Positions 49,856 through 60,972 are shown, counted from the first letter of the stretch. The stretch: DNA of 64,000 bases from Denitrificimonas caeni (GCF_905120345.1 NZ_CAJHOA010000004.1:1-64000), one strand, 5' to 3'. Translations and numbers: made by a program. The notes: generated by a model not told the origin, from the sequence alone.

Positions 49856-50659
49856 TTACTGCAATTCCAACATACTCGGATGATTGACAGTTAAACGCCA
49901 CTTAGCATATTTTTTCTGCTGATGGGTACGTTCAGAGACCCAGCCTCGGGTTTTTAATCGACGCCCCTGCCACTGCTCAAATGCCTGATCTTTAAAATAC
50001 GGCAAAGCATTCAGTGGGATATTAACTGTCACGGAGTGGCCTAACTCAAGCCAGACACCAGCACGATTACGCTGCACACTTTGAATGCGACCTTGCAGCA
50101 GAGTAAAGCCGCCTCGACTAAGCTGTTGCGCTGAAATAAAGGTTACTTCTTTCCACAGACCCAACTGCTGTTGACGAGCCTGCTGTTCGGCCTGGGTTAA
50201 ACAATCAGCCAGCGCTAGGTTAGGCGCAATCAGCACATGATATGCAAGGCCCTCAGCAAGCAATTGCGCCTCAAGGCTCGCACCATGACGATCGTACAGA
50301 TGCGCCAGCACACGGCCGTAACGATCATGCGTTTGCTCACCCAGTTGCAAACCTACTTTATTGTCATTGGCTTTCACTAAAGCGCTTAAACGACGCTTAG
50401 CTTGCACGGCATAGGGCTCAGTCATGCGAGCACGACCGCCTATTTCTGGCGCATTAATACCAATCAGACGCACACTGCGACCATCTTGCAAACGCAAAGT
50501 ATCGCCATCCACCACATAACTTACGGAGTACTCTGCGAGACGCTCGTTGGCTGCGCAAAACGCCACCGCAGCATGGGCTCGCAAAGATAACAGCAAAAAA
50601 AAAGCGCCCAAAAAGGACGCTTTTTTTAGCACAACTATGACCCCATTTAAAAAGGTCAT
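49856..50659 (-). CDS. Exported thermonuclease (SNase) family protein
   Basis: About 258-267 residues with an N-terminal signal peptide (KKASFLGAFFLLLSLRAHAA). The staphylococcal-nuclease-like domain has VDGDTLRLQDGRSVRLIGIN, APEI, HDRYGRVLAHLY and LAEGLAYH, retaining the Asp and Arg residues of the active site. A C-terminal OB-like extension runs to about residue 260. The start is uncertain: ATG at 50659 or GTG at 50632. The rpmE terminator hairpin lies inside the first codons, so expression may depend on readthrough. The rpmE-nuclease-maeB order matches pseudomonads. Confidence 0.86.
   Translation of the reverse strand: MTFLNGVIVVLKKASFLGAFFLLLSLRAHAAVAFCAANERLAEYSVSYVVDGDTLRLQDGRSVRLIGINAPEIGGRARMTEPYAVQAKRRLSALVKANDNKVGLQLGEQTHDRYGRVLAHLYDRHGASLEAQLLAEGLAYHVLIAPNLALADCLTQAEQQARQQQLGLWKEVTFISAQQLSRGGFTLLQGRIQSVQRNRAGVWLELGHSVTVNIPLNALPYFKDQAFEQWQGRRLKTRGWVSERTHQQKKYAKWRLTVNHPSMLELQ
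50595..50620 (-). terminator. Rho-independent terminator of rpmE, inside the nuclease ORF
   Basis: Read leftward, GCGTCC and GGGCGC pair (one G-U) around a T-rich 5-base loop, followed by nine T. It begins 48 bases past the rpmE stop and overlaps the signal-peptide codons of the downstream nuclease. Confidence 0.8.
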
Positions 50660-50667
50660 GCAAATGC

Positions 50668-50895
50668 TTACTCTGCTGCTTCTTTTGTTGCGCCGAAACC
50701 GCCAAAGCGTTGTTTGAAGCGATCGATACGACCACCCACATCAAGCACTTTTTGTTTGCCGGTATAGAACGGGTGACACTCGGAGCACACATCAATGCTG
50801 ATGTCTTTACCGATGGTAGAACGCGTATTAATCACGTTACCGCAGCTGCAGGTAGCGTTGATTTCAACATAATTTGGGTGAATATCGGCTTTCAT
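50668..50895 (-). CDS. rpmE: 50S ribosomal protein L31 (zinc-binding type)
   Basis: A 75-residue L31 of the zinc (C+) type with cysteines at 16, 18, 37 and 40 ([20 protein letters not shown]). It bridges the ribosomal subunits. A C-terminal extension ([13 protein letters not shown]) is typical of pseudomonads. GAGGAAACACC precedes the ATG. Confidence 0.97.
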   Translation of the reverse strand: MKADIHPNYVEINATCSCGNVINTRSTIGKDISIDVCSECHPFYTGKQKVLDVGGRIDRFKQRFGGFGATKEAAE

Positions 50896-51153
50896 GGTGT
50901 TTCCTCAACATAACCGTGCCGCCACCCAACACCATTGTCGAGTACCGCACGAAAACAGGGCGTGAATAATACCAGAGCAGACACCTGTTGCAATAGTCTT
51001 ATTTACCTATCGGCGTCCAGTAGTATTTTTTCAAATAGATTCATCTATATATTAACTGACATCATTTAAATAACACAGCTTTCGCACTTCTGTGATCTTT
51101 TCGTCATACTATTAGCCTACATACTGTTACACAACCCCGCAATTGCGGGATGA

Positions 51154-52176
<1,023 letters not shown>

Positions 52177-52193
52177 CTCACATCGGAGAGTCT

Positions 52194-54401
52194 ATGAGCA
52201 ACGAAGGACTAAATCAGACAGTACAGAGTGCTGAGCAAGACAGTGAGAGCACAGCTGCAACCTCTGCAGCCTATGCGCCTGCTGCTACCGATGCGTCCTC
52301 CGTTGCTCTAGCGCCGATTACTAATCTCGATGACAGCAGCTTGTATATACACCGTGAACTCTCACAGCTGCAGTTTAATATTCGCGTTTTAGAGCAAGCG
52401 CTGGACGAGTCAACGCCGCTCTTAGAACGTCTAAAGTTTCTGCTTATTTTCTCCAGCAATCTCGATGAATTTTTTGAAATTCGTGTCGCTGGACTGAAAA
52501 AACAGATCACCTTTGCTCGTGAACAAGCGGATGCTGATGGTCTACAGCCGCATCAAGCCTTAGCGCGGATTGCTGAGGTCGTACATGAGCAAGTTGATCG
52601 CCAATACCAAATCCTCAATGAGGTATTACTGCCAGAACTGGCCAAGCAAGACATTCGCTTTATTCGCCGTCGTTACTGGACCCATAAAATCAAAGCCTGG
52701 GTCAAAGAGTATTTTGACGCAGAAATAGCACCAATTATCACCCCGATCGGTCTTGATCCAACCCATCCCTTCCCGTTACTGGTCAATAAAAGTCTTAACT
52801 TTATTGTTGAGTTGGAGGGCGTGGATGCTTTTGGTCGTGATTCTGGCCTAGCGATTTTGCCAGCACCGCGCTTACTACCCCGCATTATTCGTATTCCTGA
52901 AGAAGTCGGTGGCCCTGGGGTCAATCATGTTTTTTTATCGTCAATGATTCACGCCCATGCTGATGATTTATTTCATGGCATGAGTGTGAAAGGTTGCTAT
53001 CAGTTTAGATTGACCCGTAATGCTGATTTAGCCGTCGATGCTGAAGGCGTCGAAGATTTAGCTCGCGCGCTACGTGGTGAGCTGTATTCGCGGCGCTTTG
53101 GTGATGCTGTACGTCTAGAAGTGGCGGATACCTGCCCCGCACCTTTAGTCGATTTTTTACTCAGTCAATTTGGCTTATCCACCGCTGAGCTGTACCAAGT
53201 TAATGGCCCAGTCAATCTGACACGTTTATTTAGCGTGACCAGCCTTGAAAGCCACCCTCACTTACAGTTTCCACCCTTTACTCCGTCCATTCCCAAAGCA
53301 TTACAAAACAGCGAGAATATTTTTCAAGCGATCCGAAAACAAGATATCTTGCTTTATCATCCATTTGAGTCCTTTACTCCAGTCATTGATTTACTGCGCG
53401 GTGCGGCGAAAGACCCGAATGTGCTCGCAGTCAAACAGACCTTGTACCGTGCCGGCGCCAACTCAGAAATCGTAGATGCGCTGGTCGACGCGGCGCGCAA
53501 CGGCAAAGAAGTCACGGTAGTGATTGAGCTACGGGCACGCTTTGATGAAGAGTCAAATCTTGCGCTAGCCAGTCGCTTACAAGCGGCTGGCGCGGTAGTG
53601 ATTTACGGCGTAGTAGGGTTTAAAACTCATGCAAAAATCGTTTCTATTTTACGTCGTGAAAACGGTAATTTTGTTCGTTATGCACATCTTGGCACCGGCA
53701 ACTACCATGCTGGCAATGCGCGTCTATACACCGATTACAGTTTACTCACCGCTGACCCTGAACTCTGCGAAGATGTCTCCAAACTGTTTAATCAATTAAT
53801 CGGCATGGGTAAAACCTTGCGGATGAAAAAGCTATTCCATGCGCCGTTTACCCTAAGAAGAACGCTACTGGATTTAATCGCTCGTGAAGCCAACAATGCC
53901 AGCGAAGGCAAAGCCGCACGCATTATTATTAAAGTGAATGGACTGACCGACGCTCGCATGATCAAAGCACTCTACAAAGCCAGTCAGGCCGGGGTAAAAA
54001 TTGATTTAATTGTGCGCGGCATGTGCTGTTTACGCCCAGGCATCCCTGGCGTTTCGCACAATATTCAAGTGCGTTCAATTATTGGTCAACTACTGGAGCA
54101 CAGTCGCGTATTTTACTTTCTGAACAGTGACGCTGACGAACAAATATTGCTCTCCAGTGCCGACTGGATGGAGCGCAATCTCGATAAACGTATCGAAACC
54201 TGCTTTCCATTAGAAGGTAAAAAGCTCATTTCACGGGTTAAAAAAGAACTGCACACCTACCTCACTGACAACACCCATGCTTGGCTGTTACACAGCGATG
54301 GTAGTTACCAACATCTGCAGCCTCGCGATGAGCAACAGGTCTGTAATGCACAAACTCTGCTGTTAGAAAAGCTCAGCATTCCACTGATTGAAGTACTCTA
54401 G
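52194..54401 (+). CDS. ppk1: Polyphosphate kinase 1
   Basis: A 735-residue Ppk1. The N-terminal domain has YIHRELSQLQFNIRVLEQAL and FFEIRVAGLKKQ. The phospholipase-D-like C-terminal domains carry the two catalytic histidines, in VRYAHLGTGNYHAGNARLYT and LLEHSRVFYFLN, plus SADWMERNLDKRIE. It makes polyphosphate from ATP. GGAGAG precedes the ATG. The first 35 residues are a Ser/Ala-rich extension. It is probably co-transcribed with hemB. Confidence 0.97.
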   Translation: MSNEGLNQTVQSAEQDSESTAATSAAYAPAATDASSVALAPITNLDDSSLYIHRELSQLQFNIRVLEQALDESTPLLERLKFLLIFSSNLDEFFEIRVAGLKKQITFAREQADADGLQPHQALARIAEVVHEQVDRQYQILNEVLLPELAKQDIRFIRRRYWTHKIKAWVKEYFDAEIAPIITPIGLDPTHPFPLLVNKSLNFIVELEGVDAFGRDSGLAILPAPRLLPRIIRIPEEVGGPGVNHVFLSSMIHAHADDLFHGMSVKGCYQFRLTRNADLAVDAEGVEDLARALRGELYSRRFGDAVRLEVADTCPAPLVDFLLSQFGLSTAELYQVNGPVNLTRLFSVTSLESHPHLQFPPFTPSIPKALQNSENIFQAIRKQDILLYHPFESFTPVIDLLRGAAKDPNVLAVKQTLYRAGANSEIVDALVDAARNGKEVTVVIELRARFDEESNLALASRLQAAGAVVIYGVVGFKTHAKIVSILRRENGNFVRYAHLGTGNYHAGNARLYTDYSLLTADPELCEDVSKLFNQLIGMGKTLRMKKLFHAPFTLRRTLLDLIAREANNASEGKAARIIIKVNGLTDARMIKALYKASQAGVKIDLIVRGMCCLRPGIPGVSHNIQVRSIIGQLLEHSRVFYFLNSDADEQILLSSADWMERNLDKRIETCFPLEGKKLISRVKKELHTYLTDNTHAWLLHSDGSYQHLQPRDEQQVCNAQTLLLEKLSIPLIEVL

Positions 54402-54448
54402 CGCAGCGCTAACCAGTGACTGCCTCAAGCAGACGCTAAAGCGCACAC

Positions 54449-54484
54449 AAAAAAAGGCAGGTGCTTAAAGCATCTGCCTTTTTT
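54449..54484. terminator. Bidirectional terminator after ppk1
   Basis: GGCAGGTGC (54456-54464) pairs with GCATCTGCC (54470-54478), flanked by A and T runs on the two sides. It sits between the convergent ppk1 and CoA-transferase genes. Confidence 0.88.
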
Positions 54485-54545
54485 ATTTAACTTAAGCTCA
54501 CTGAAGCAAAGGAGCATCTGCGTGGGATGCTCCAATTACATCGGC

Positions 54546-56054
54546 TTATTTCAGTAACATCGTACCGTTTTGAGCTAAGCTGGTGTGCCATGAAAAGGCT
54601 TTTTCCAAGTTGTGTGGCGTTTGACCACCACGTGTTTTGGCTTCTGCCAAGTAATCACGTGCTTGTTGTTTGTAGTCAGGGTGCACACAGTTTTCGATGA
54701 TACGCTCTGCCGCTTGAGTTGGCGCTAGGCCACGTAAGTCTGCATAGCCTTGCTCAGTGATGATGACATCAACATCGTGGTTAGTGTGGTCAACGTGAGC
54801 AACAAACGGCACGATTGCTGAGATTTTGCCAGCTTTAGCCGTCGACTGAGTCACGAAAATAGTGATGCGCGCATTACGAGCGAAATCGCCTGAACCACCA
54901 ATACCGTTCATCATATGCGTACCACCAACGTGCGTTGAGTTTACGTTACCGTAAATATCAACTTCTAGCGCTGTGTTAAACGAAATAATGCCTAAGCGAC
55001 GAATCACTTCAGGGTGGTTAGAGATTTCTTGTGGACGGAAGACGATCTTGTCTTTGTACTTAGCGAGGTCTTTACCTAAGGTTGCGACACGCTTGGCAGA
55101 CAATGATAGTGCGGTACCCGCAGCGAATTTCACTACGCCAGCATCAATCAGATCGAAGACGCCGTCTTGCAGTACTTCAGAGGCAACGATGATGTCTTTA
55201 AAACCAGAAGTTTTCATGCCGTTAAGCACAGCGTTTGCTACTGAACCAACGCCAGACTGGAGCGGCGCGAGGCTTTCAGTTAAACGACCGGCTTTAACTT
55301 CTTCACCTAGGAACGCCAGCAAGTTATTAGCAATTTGCTGAGTTTCTTCGTTTGGCTCAAACAGTGGCGATGGAATATCAGCTTCGCTAGAAATAATGAT
55401 ACCGCGGATTTTCGCAGGATCTACTTTCATGCCCGGCGTACCAATACGCTTGCTCACTTCAAACATTGGAATTGCTTCACGGGTATTCTCGCCCGCTGGA
55501 GTTTGCATATAAATATCGTGCATACCTTCGTATTCACGTGGCGCGGCGATATTTAATTCAATGATCACATGCTTAGCAGTTTGCAAGAAGATCGGTGAGT
55601 TACCCACTGAACCGGTAGGGATGATGTCACCATCTTCAGTGATCGCTGCAGCTTCAATAATTGCGTAATCAATCGCTGGGTAAGTCCCCTGGCGAATGGA
55701 CTCAGCCATATGAGATAAATGCTGGTCGATGTAAAAAATTTCGCCCGCGTTGATTTTTTTACGCTGAACGGCATTACCTTGATACGGAACACGCAAGTTA
55801 ATGATGTCTGCTTCAGCCATCGATTGGTCAGCTGCTGGGCCCATTGATGCGCCAGTGAACAGGTTAACTTTAAATTTTTCTTTTTTGCCGCGCTCAGCCA
55901 AGGCTTTAGGGAATAGTTTTGGCTCACCAAACAGGGTGAAACCACTCATACCCAAAGTCATGCCGTCTTCAATCCATGTGGCTGCTTCTTCTGCTGTAAC
56001 GACTTTATCTAAAAACGCTTTATTACGGATAAATTTACTTAAATCAGTGCTCAT
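54546..56054 (-). CDS. Acetyl-CoA hydrolase / succinyl-CoA:acetate CoA-transferase family protein
   Basis: A 502-residue class I CoA transferase with GMTLGMSGFTLFGEPK, the FTGASMGPAADQ stretch, IPTGSVGNSPIF, SGVGSVANAVLNGM, GTHMMNGIGGSGDFARNA and THPHDVDVIITEQGYADL-like C-terminal positions (HDVDVIITEQGYADLRGL). Relatives convert acetate and succinyl-CoA to acetyl-CoA and succinate or hydrolyse acetyl-CoA. The AarC/Cat1-like length favours transferase activity, but I cannot settle which. It stands alone with terminators on both sides. Confidence 0.9.
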   Translation of the reverse strand: MSTDLSKFIRNKAFLDKVVTAEEAATWIEDGMTLGMSGFTLFGEPKLFPKALAERGKKEKFKVNLFTGASMGPAADQSMAEADIINLRVPYQGNAVQRKKINAGEIFYIDQHLSHMAESIRQGTYPAIDYAIIEAAAITEDGDIIPTGSVGNSPIFLQTAKHVIIELNIAAPREYEGMHDIYMQTPAGENTREAIPMFEVSKRIGTPGMKVDPAKIRGIIISSEADIPSPLFEPNEETQQIANNLLAFLGEEVKAGRLTESLAPLQSGVGSVANAVLNGMKTSGFKDIIVASEVLQDGVFDLIDAGVVKFAAGTALSLSAKRVATLGKDLAKYKDKIVFRPQEISNHPEVIRRLGIISFNTALEVDIYGNVNSTHVGGTHMMNGIGGSGDFARNARITIFVTQSTAKAGKISAIVPFVAHVDHTNHDVDVIITEQGYADLRGLAPTQAAERIIENCVHPDYKQQARDYLAEAKTRGGQTPHNLEKAFSWHTSLAQNGTMLLK

Positions 56055-56381
56055 GCAACCACCTTTAGAGAGTTTTTGTTGTTGAAATATGTCGGCTAGC
56101 AGCCTTGATAATATCTGCTTTTCTGAGCGTTAACAGAGGCAATCACTGCACATCGCCACACTTCAGATGCTTTGACTATATCCCAACATTCTATGCCTAT
56201 AAGATTTTTTAACAGCTATACTAAGGTCGATTTTGGCAGGACTTTTAATCATTCAATCCTGACCGCGTCCTCGTTGCGCATTACCTTACAACAACATTGA
56301 AAAACATGCATAAAAAAATGCCCCAGCGCAGAGTCACTACGCTAGGGCAAGTCTAAAACAACAGCCTGTTAAAAAACCAGC
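56055..56381. other. Intergenic region upstream of the CoA-transferase gene
   Basis: 327 bases containing the transferase promoter region on the left and the pnt terminator on the right (56312-56349). Nothing else recognisable was found. Confidence 0.5.
56312..56349 (-). terminator. Rho-independent terminator of the pnt operon
   Basis: Read leftward, TGCCCTAGCG and CGCTGGGGCA form a 10-bp stem (one G-U) with an 11-base loop, followed by seven T. It lies 33 bases past the pntB stop. Confidence 0.9.
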
Positions 56382-57833
56382 TTACTCGACTGCTTTAACC
56401 ATATCCTCGATGACCTTTTTCGCATCACCAAACACCATCATGGTTTTGTCCATATAGAACAATTCATTGTCCAAACCGGCATAACCACTAGCCATTGAGC
56501 GTTTGTTGACGATCACTGTTTTCGCCTTATACGCCTCAAGAATCGGCATTCCTGCGATTGGCGAATGTGGATCAGTTTTAGCCGCAGGGTTAACGACATC
56601 ATTGGCGCCAAGCACCAATACCACATCGGCCTGGCCAAATTCAGAGTTGATATCATCCATCTCAAACACTTGCTCATACGGCACTTCTGCCTCAGCCAAC
56701 AACACGTTCATATGTCCGGGCATGCGCCCAGCCACCGGGTGAATAGCATATTTCACTGTCACGCCGCGCTGTGTCAGCTTCTCAGCTAGTTCCATCAAAG
56801 CATGCTGCGCACGGGCAACAGCTAAACCATAGCCTGGCACGATAATGACAGTATCGGCATTGGTCAGCAAAAATGCTGCATCATCCGATGATCCTGATTT
56901 GACCGGACGCTGCTCTTGCTGCTCAGCACTCACCGCAGCACCTGGCGTATTGCCAAAACCGCCGAGGATCACATTAAAGAACGAACGATTCATCGCCTTA
57001 CACATAATGTACGAGAGAATCGCACCGCTGGAGCCCACTAAAGAGCCGGCAATAATCAGCATCGAGTTATTCAGCGAGAAACCAATCCCTGCTGCTGCCC
57101 AACCGGAATAGCTGTTGAGCATCGACACGACGACCGGCATATCTGCACCACCAATCGGGATAATGATCAGCACGCCAATCACAAAGGCTAACGCCACCAC
57201 CACAGCAAAGGCCGTGAGGTTACCACTCAAGGTGTAATAGAGACCCAAGGCCACAATCAGCAGACCCAGCAGTAAATTAATCAAGTGCTGGCCTTTAAAG
57301 GAGACTGGCGCGCCTTGGAACAAACGGAACTTGTATTTACCCGACAACTTACCAAAGGCAATCACCGAGCCGGAGAAAGTAATCGCACCAATAACGGCAC
57401 CCAAGAACAATTCCAAACGGTTACCCGCCGGGATCGCATCCTGTATGTGCGCAACAATCCCTAAAGATTGCGGCTCGACTACCGCCGCGATGGCAATAAA
57501 TACCGCAGCCAAACCAATCATGCTGTGCATAAAGGCAACCAGCTCTGGCATTTTGGTCATTTCGACACGTCTAGCCATCACTGCACCAACAGTACCACCG
57601 ACTAACAGGCCTACCAAAACATAACCAATGCCTTGCGCAAGACTGCCACCATCAGCCAGCTGCACACTGAGTTTCATAATCAGCGCCAACGTGGTCAGTA
57701 CAGCAATGGCCATACCAATCATGCCAAACAGATTGCCACGTCGAGAGGATGTTGGGTGCGACAGACCTTTTAACGCCTGAATAAAGCACACAGAGGCGAT
57801 CAAATAAAAGATCGTGATTACATTCATACTCAT
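56382..57833 (-). CDS. pntB: NAD(P) transhydrogenase subunit beta PntB
   Basis: A 483-residue protein. About eight membrane segments fill residues 1-265 (domain II), and the C-terminal domain III binds NADP(H): IIVPGYGLAVARAQHAL, IHPVAGRMPGHMNVLLAEA, VLGANDVVNPAA, VNKRSMASGYAGLDN. With PntA it uses the proton gradient to transfer hydride from NADH to NADP+. It starts one base after pntAb. Confidence 0.97.
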   Translation of the reverse strand: MSMNVITIFYLIASVCFIQALKGLSHPTSSRRGNLFGMIGMAIAVLTTLALIMKLSVQLADGGSLAQGIGYVLVGLLVGGTVGAVMARRVEMTKMPELVAFMHSMIGLAAVFIAIAAVVEPQSLGIVAHIQDAIPAGNRLELFLGAVIGAITFSGSVIAFGKLSGKYKFRLFQGAPVSFKGQHLINLLLGLLIVALGLYYTLSGNLTAFAVVVALAFVIGVLIIIPIGGADMPVVVSMLNSYSGWAAAGIGFSLNNSMLIIAGSLVGSSGAILSYIMCKAMNRSFFNVILGGFGNTPGAAVSAEQQEQRPVKSGSSDDAAFLLTNADTVIIVPGYGLAVARAQHALMELAEKLTQRGVTVKYAIHPVAGRMPGHMNVLLAEAEVPYEQVFEMDDINSEFGQADVVLVLGANDVVNPAAKTDPHSPIAGMPILEAYKAKTVIVNKRSMASGYAGLDNELFYMDKTMMVFGDAKKVIEDMVKAVE

Positions 57834-57834
57834 C

Positions 57835-58146
57835 TTATCCTTTCTCCACGGGCGCTTTAGCAGCCTTCTTCTTAAACATTTCCAACATACGGCGTGTCAC
57901 TAAGAAACCACCAAATACGTTCACTGCCGCTAAAGCCACAGCCAAGGTACCCATGGTTTTACCCAAGGGCGTCACTGTCAACGCAGCGGCCAACATCGCG
58001 CCAACAATCACAATGGCGGAAATCGCATTGGTGACTGCCATTAAGGGCGTGTGTAAGGCTGGTGTCACATTCCAAACCACGTGATAACCGATATAAATAG
58101 CCAGCACAAAAATAATTAAATTGTAGATACCGTCAGCAATGTCCAT
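57835..58146 (-). CDS. pntAb: NAD(P) transhydrogenase subunit alpha part 2 (membrane)
   Basis: A 103-residue protein with three to four membrane segments ([60 protein letters not shown]). It is the separate membrane half of the alpha subunit, as in Pseudomonas and Rhodospirillum three-gene systems. It lies between pntAa (14 bases) and pntB (one base). Confidence 0.96.
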   Translation of the reverse strand: MDIADGIYNLIIFVLAIYIGYHVVWNVTPALHTPLMAVTNAISAIVIVGAMLAAALTVTPLGKTMGTLAVALAAVNVFGGFLVTRRMLEMFKKKAAKAPVEKG

Positions 58147-58160
58147 CTATGCACCCTCTA

Positions 58161-59282
58161 TTAAGCGTTATTACGGATGATTTCGCCGGCATGGCACATT
58201 AAACAAGCCGCCACGATGTCATCGTCTAAATTAAGGTGGAACTGGCCGTCTTCAGCAATCACCAGCTTTAAAAAATCCAGCACATTACGCGCATACAAAG
58301 CCGAGGCATCAGCAGGCACCTGCGCAGCTAGATTGGTGTAGCCAACGATGGTCACACCGTTATGGCTGATCACTTGCTCAGCCACAGTTAATGGACAATT
58401 ACCGCCTTGTGCAGCCGCCAGATCGATCACCACGGAACCAGGCTTCATCGCTGCAACCGTGTCCGCTTGCAATAAAGTAGGGGCTTTACGGCCAGGAATC
58501 AGCGCCGTAGTAATGACAATATCGGCTTGTTTCGCACGCTCATGCACCGCTTGTGCTTGGCGCTCCATCCACGAGGCCGGCATAGGGCGGGCATAACCAC
58601 CGACACCTTCGGCACATTCACGCTCTTCATCTGTAATAAAGGGCACATCAACAAATTTTGCACCCAAGGATTCAATTTGCTCTTTCACTGCAGGACGCAC
58701 ATCCGAGGCTTCAATCACCGCACCCAGACGTTTAGCCGTAGCAATCGCCTGTAAACCAGCAACACCAGCACCTAGAATTAAAATACGCGCCGCTTTAACC
58801 GTACCTGCAGCCGTCATCAGCATGGGCATAAAGCGGGGGTAATAATGCGCCGCCAGCAACACCGCTTTGTAGCCAGCAATATTGGCTTGCGAAGAAAGGA
58901 CATCCAAGCTTTGTGCTCGCGAAGTACGCGGCGCTGCTTCCAATGCAAAGGCCGTCACCTGTCGTGCATTGAGCGCGGCAATGGTGGCATTACAAAAAGG
59001 GTTGAGCATCCCGACAACGACAGCCTGAGGCTGAATATACTCAAGCTCAGCAGTACTCGGGGCCACCACTTTAAGAACGATATCTGCAGCTAGAGCATCT
59101 TCTTGGCTGGCAATGCTTGCACCAGCCTCAGCATACGCTTGATCGGCAATGCTGGCGGTCAAGCCCGCTCCGCTCGCAACAGTGATGCTGTGACCTTGAT
59201 TAATCAGTTTCTTTATCGTTTCAGGGGTTGCCGCTACCCGCGACTCACCGACCTGTGTTTCTCTTGGAATACCAATACGCAC
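58161..59282 (-). CDS. pntAa: NAD(P) transhydrogenase subunit alpha part 1 (NAD-binding)
   Basis: A 373-residue protein related to alanine dehydrogenase, with RIGIPRETQVGESRVAATPE, ILGAGVAGLQAIATAKRLGA, TTALIPGRKAP and MKPGSVVIDLAAAQGGN. It binds NAD(H) on the cytoplasmic side. I start it at the GTG at 59282, seven bases after AGGAG. The frame stays open to 59375 but the extra 31 residues are upstream of the ribosome site, and 373 is the usual length. Confidence 0.95.
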   Translation of the reverse strand: MRIGIPRETQVGESRVAATPETIKKLINQGHSITVASGAGLTASIADQAYAEAGASIASQEDALAADIVLKVVAPSTAELEYIQPQAVVVGMLNPFCNATIAALNARQVTAFALEAAPRTSRAQSLDVLSSQANIAGYKAVLLAAHYYPRFMPMLMTAAGTVKAARILILGAGVAGLQAIATAKRLGAVIEASDVRPAVKEQIESLGAKFVDVPFITDEERECAEGVGGYARPMPASWMERQAQAVHERAKQADIVITTALIPGRKAPTLLQADTVAAMKPGSVVIDLAAAQGGNCPLTVAEQVISHNGVTIVGYTNLAAQVPADASALYARNVLDFLKLVIAEDGQFHLNLDDDIVAACLMCHAGEIIRNNA

Positions 59283-59739
59283 GACATGTCTCCTGCATTT
59301 TTTATAAATAGTAGGCGACACACTACGAATGGCATGTCGCTGTACGCGCCTCAAAGCCAACAAGCAGTTGAACACTGGATAAGTGCATCAATGAATAAGC
59401 GTGAAGTGGTCAAGCAGCGAGTGCTTGATACCTATGGCTGCAACACTAAAGATCGCACACCGAAACGGTACTTGTATAATATTCACACTATGACTTTTTG
59501 TTGTTATTAAGTCTAAGTACTATTATTTTAAACATAAAGCCTCGACAAATAAAACTAAAGTTTTATTGCTAAGCGCTAATCACTCTGAAAATCAGCGCTG
59601 AATAGCGCTAGAGATGGCGTACTTTGTGAAAGATAGGCAATTGCAAGAGCCTCTTGTCTATCTAGCGCGCTTTTATCGGTATAAAAAAACCACCCGAAGG
59701 TGGTTTTTTTAAGTAACAAGGTTAAAACTGCCTGCCAAA
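59283..59739. other. Intergenic region between nnrS and pntAa
   Basis: 457 bases. They hold the nnrS terminator (59683-59711), three scattered AGCGCT copies (59570-59615), an AT palindrome AATAAAAC/GTTTTATT (near 59547-59566) and presumably the pnt promoter. Frames crossing it show no protein-like sequence. Confidence 0.5.
59683..59711 (-). terminator. Rho-independent terminator of nnrS
   Basis: AACCACC and GGTGGTT pair around a CGAA loop with T and A runs on the two sides, so it can work in either direction. It starts 29 bases past the nnrS stop. Confidence 0.9.
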
Positions 59740-60930
59740 CTAGCCTGGATGGCCATCCACGCGCGCTCGCCAAAGCATCGGTCCATAGCCCCAAACGTAC
59801 GCAGCAAAACTCAGCGCCCAGCAAGTCGCCGCCAGCCACAAACCTGGCATATACGCCCAATCGACCAACACCACACGTGATAACGCGCCGAGATTAAACA
59901 GAACAAACGCCCACGTCATATATTTTGGTGGCTCTAGTTGCCGCCCAGTATGGCCCAGCGTCACACGAGCAATCATGCCTAAAATCAAACCACCCATCGC
60001 CCCAACAGTTAACGCATGCACCGCAAGACTCATATTGGCCAGCACTGAAAAGTGCCACAACGCCATTGCTATACATGCCACACCGATCCACGCATTAGCA
60101 ATATGCAAAGACCACAGCAAAGGAACGTGCCAAATACCCGCGTCATACCAACGTACAATGCGGATCAGATGGGCAACACCTAAACCGAAAAAAGCGATCC
60201 CAATCAGGCTATTCGTCTGCATGGCCCAACCCAACATCAAGGTCACTGATAGCAATGCAGTACCCACTAATATAGCCCAGTCTAACGTCGGCCAAGGCGT
60301 CACACCGTCTTTACGTAGTAAGCCACGCTGAGTAAAGAACGGGATCACTCGCCCACCAATCATGCTCATCAGTGCTGCGACAAACCACACCCCGCCGACA
60401 GTGGCTTGACGTTGCAACTGATCATTGCCAGTAGCAATACCATACAAGGTGACGCCATTCGCGATGGCCAGCAGCACTAACACCACCACCAGCGGATAGT
60501 TACGTACCTGTCGTACAGGCCAGACACTACGCGCCATTTGTGCGGCCACCAGCGGCAAAAACAAACCATCCAATAACACTACGCACCAGACTGGCGCGCC
60601 GACCAGCCAAGCCACGCGCGCAGCAACCCAGAGCGCAGTCAACACCATCAACGGCTTACCTGAGAGCCCTGGAAACCCAGTCCAAGTTTGTACCGCCGTT
60701 AACAAAAAACCGGCAATAATCGCCGCAGCGAAACCAAACAACAACTCATGTCGATGCCACGACAACCAACCACCAGTCGGTTGCCAATCAGCAAACCAAC
60801 CGTTTAAACCCATAATCCACAAAGGAATCGCCAGCATTGCTAAAACGCTGCCAAACAAGAAAAAAGGCCGAAAGCCTAAGCGGAAAAAAGGCGTAATAGC
60901 TAACGCCTGACGCCGATCAATTACATTCAC
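59740..60930 (-). CDS. nnrS: NnrS family haem/copper membrane protein (nitric oxide response)
   Basis: A 396-residue protein with about twelve membrane segments and the family landmarks FFRLGFRPFFLFG, WHRHELLFGFAAAIIAGFLL, GGRVIPFFTQRGL and HALTVGAMGGLILGMIARVTLGH with candidate haem/metal histidines. NnrS proteins protect against nitric oxide and accompany denitrification genes. I start it at GTG 60930 (MNVIDRRQ), seven bases after GAGGAG; an ATG lies directly against that site. An Anr/Dnr-type box about 100 bases upstream fits anaerobic or NO control. Confidence 0.92.
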   Translation of the reverse strand: MNVIDRRQALAITPFFRLGFRPFFLFGSVLAMLAIPLWIMGLNGWFADWQPTGGWLSWHRHELLFGFAAAIIAGFLLTAVQTWTGFPGLSGKPLMVLTALWVAARVAWLVGAPVWCVVLLDGLFLPLVAAQMARSVWPVRQVRNYPLVVVLVLLAIANGVTLYGIATGNDQLQRQATVGGVWFVAALMSMIGGRVIPFFTQRGLLRKDGVTPWPTLDWAILVGTALLSVTLMLGWAMQTNSLIGIAFFGLGVAHLIRIVRWYDAGIWHVPLLWSLHIANAWIGVACIAMALWHFSVLANMSLAVHALTVGAMGGLILGMIARVTLGHTGRQLEPPKYMTWAFVLFNLGALSRVVLVDWAYMPGLWLAATCWALSFAAYVWGYGPMLWRARVDGHPG

Positions 60931-60972
60931 AATCATTCTCCTCAACCCTGCCTGCAGGTTTTTACCTACCGG

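Noticed and set aside
59576-59860. 94-codon minus-strand frame overlapping the nnrS end
   Set aside because: It runs through the nnrS terminator and lies in a second frame of nnrS. It has no ribosome site.
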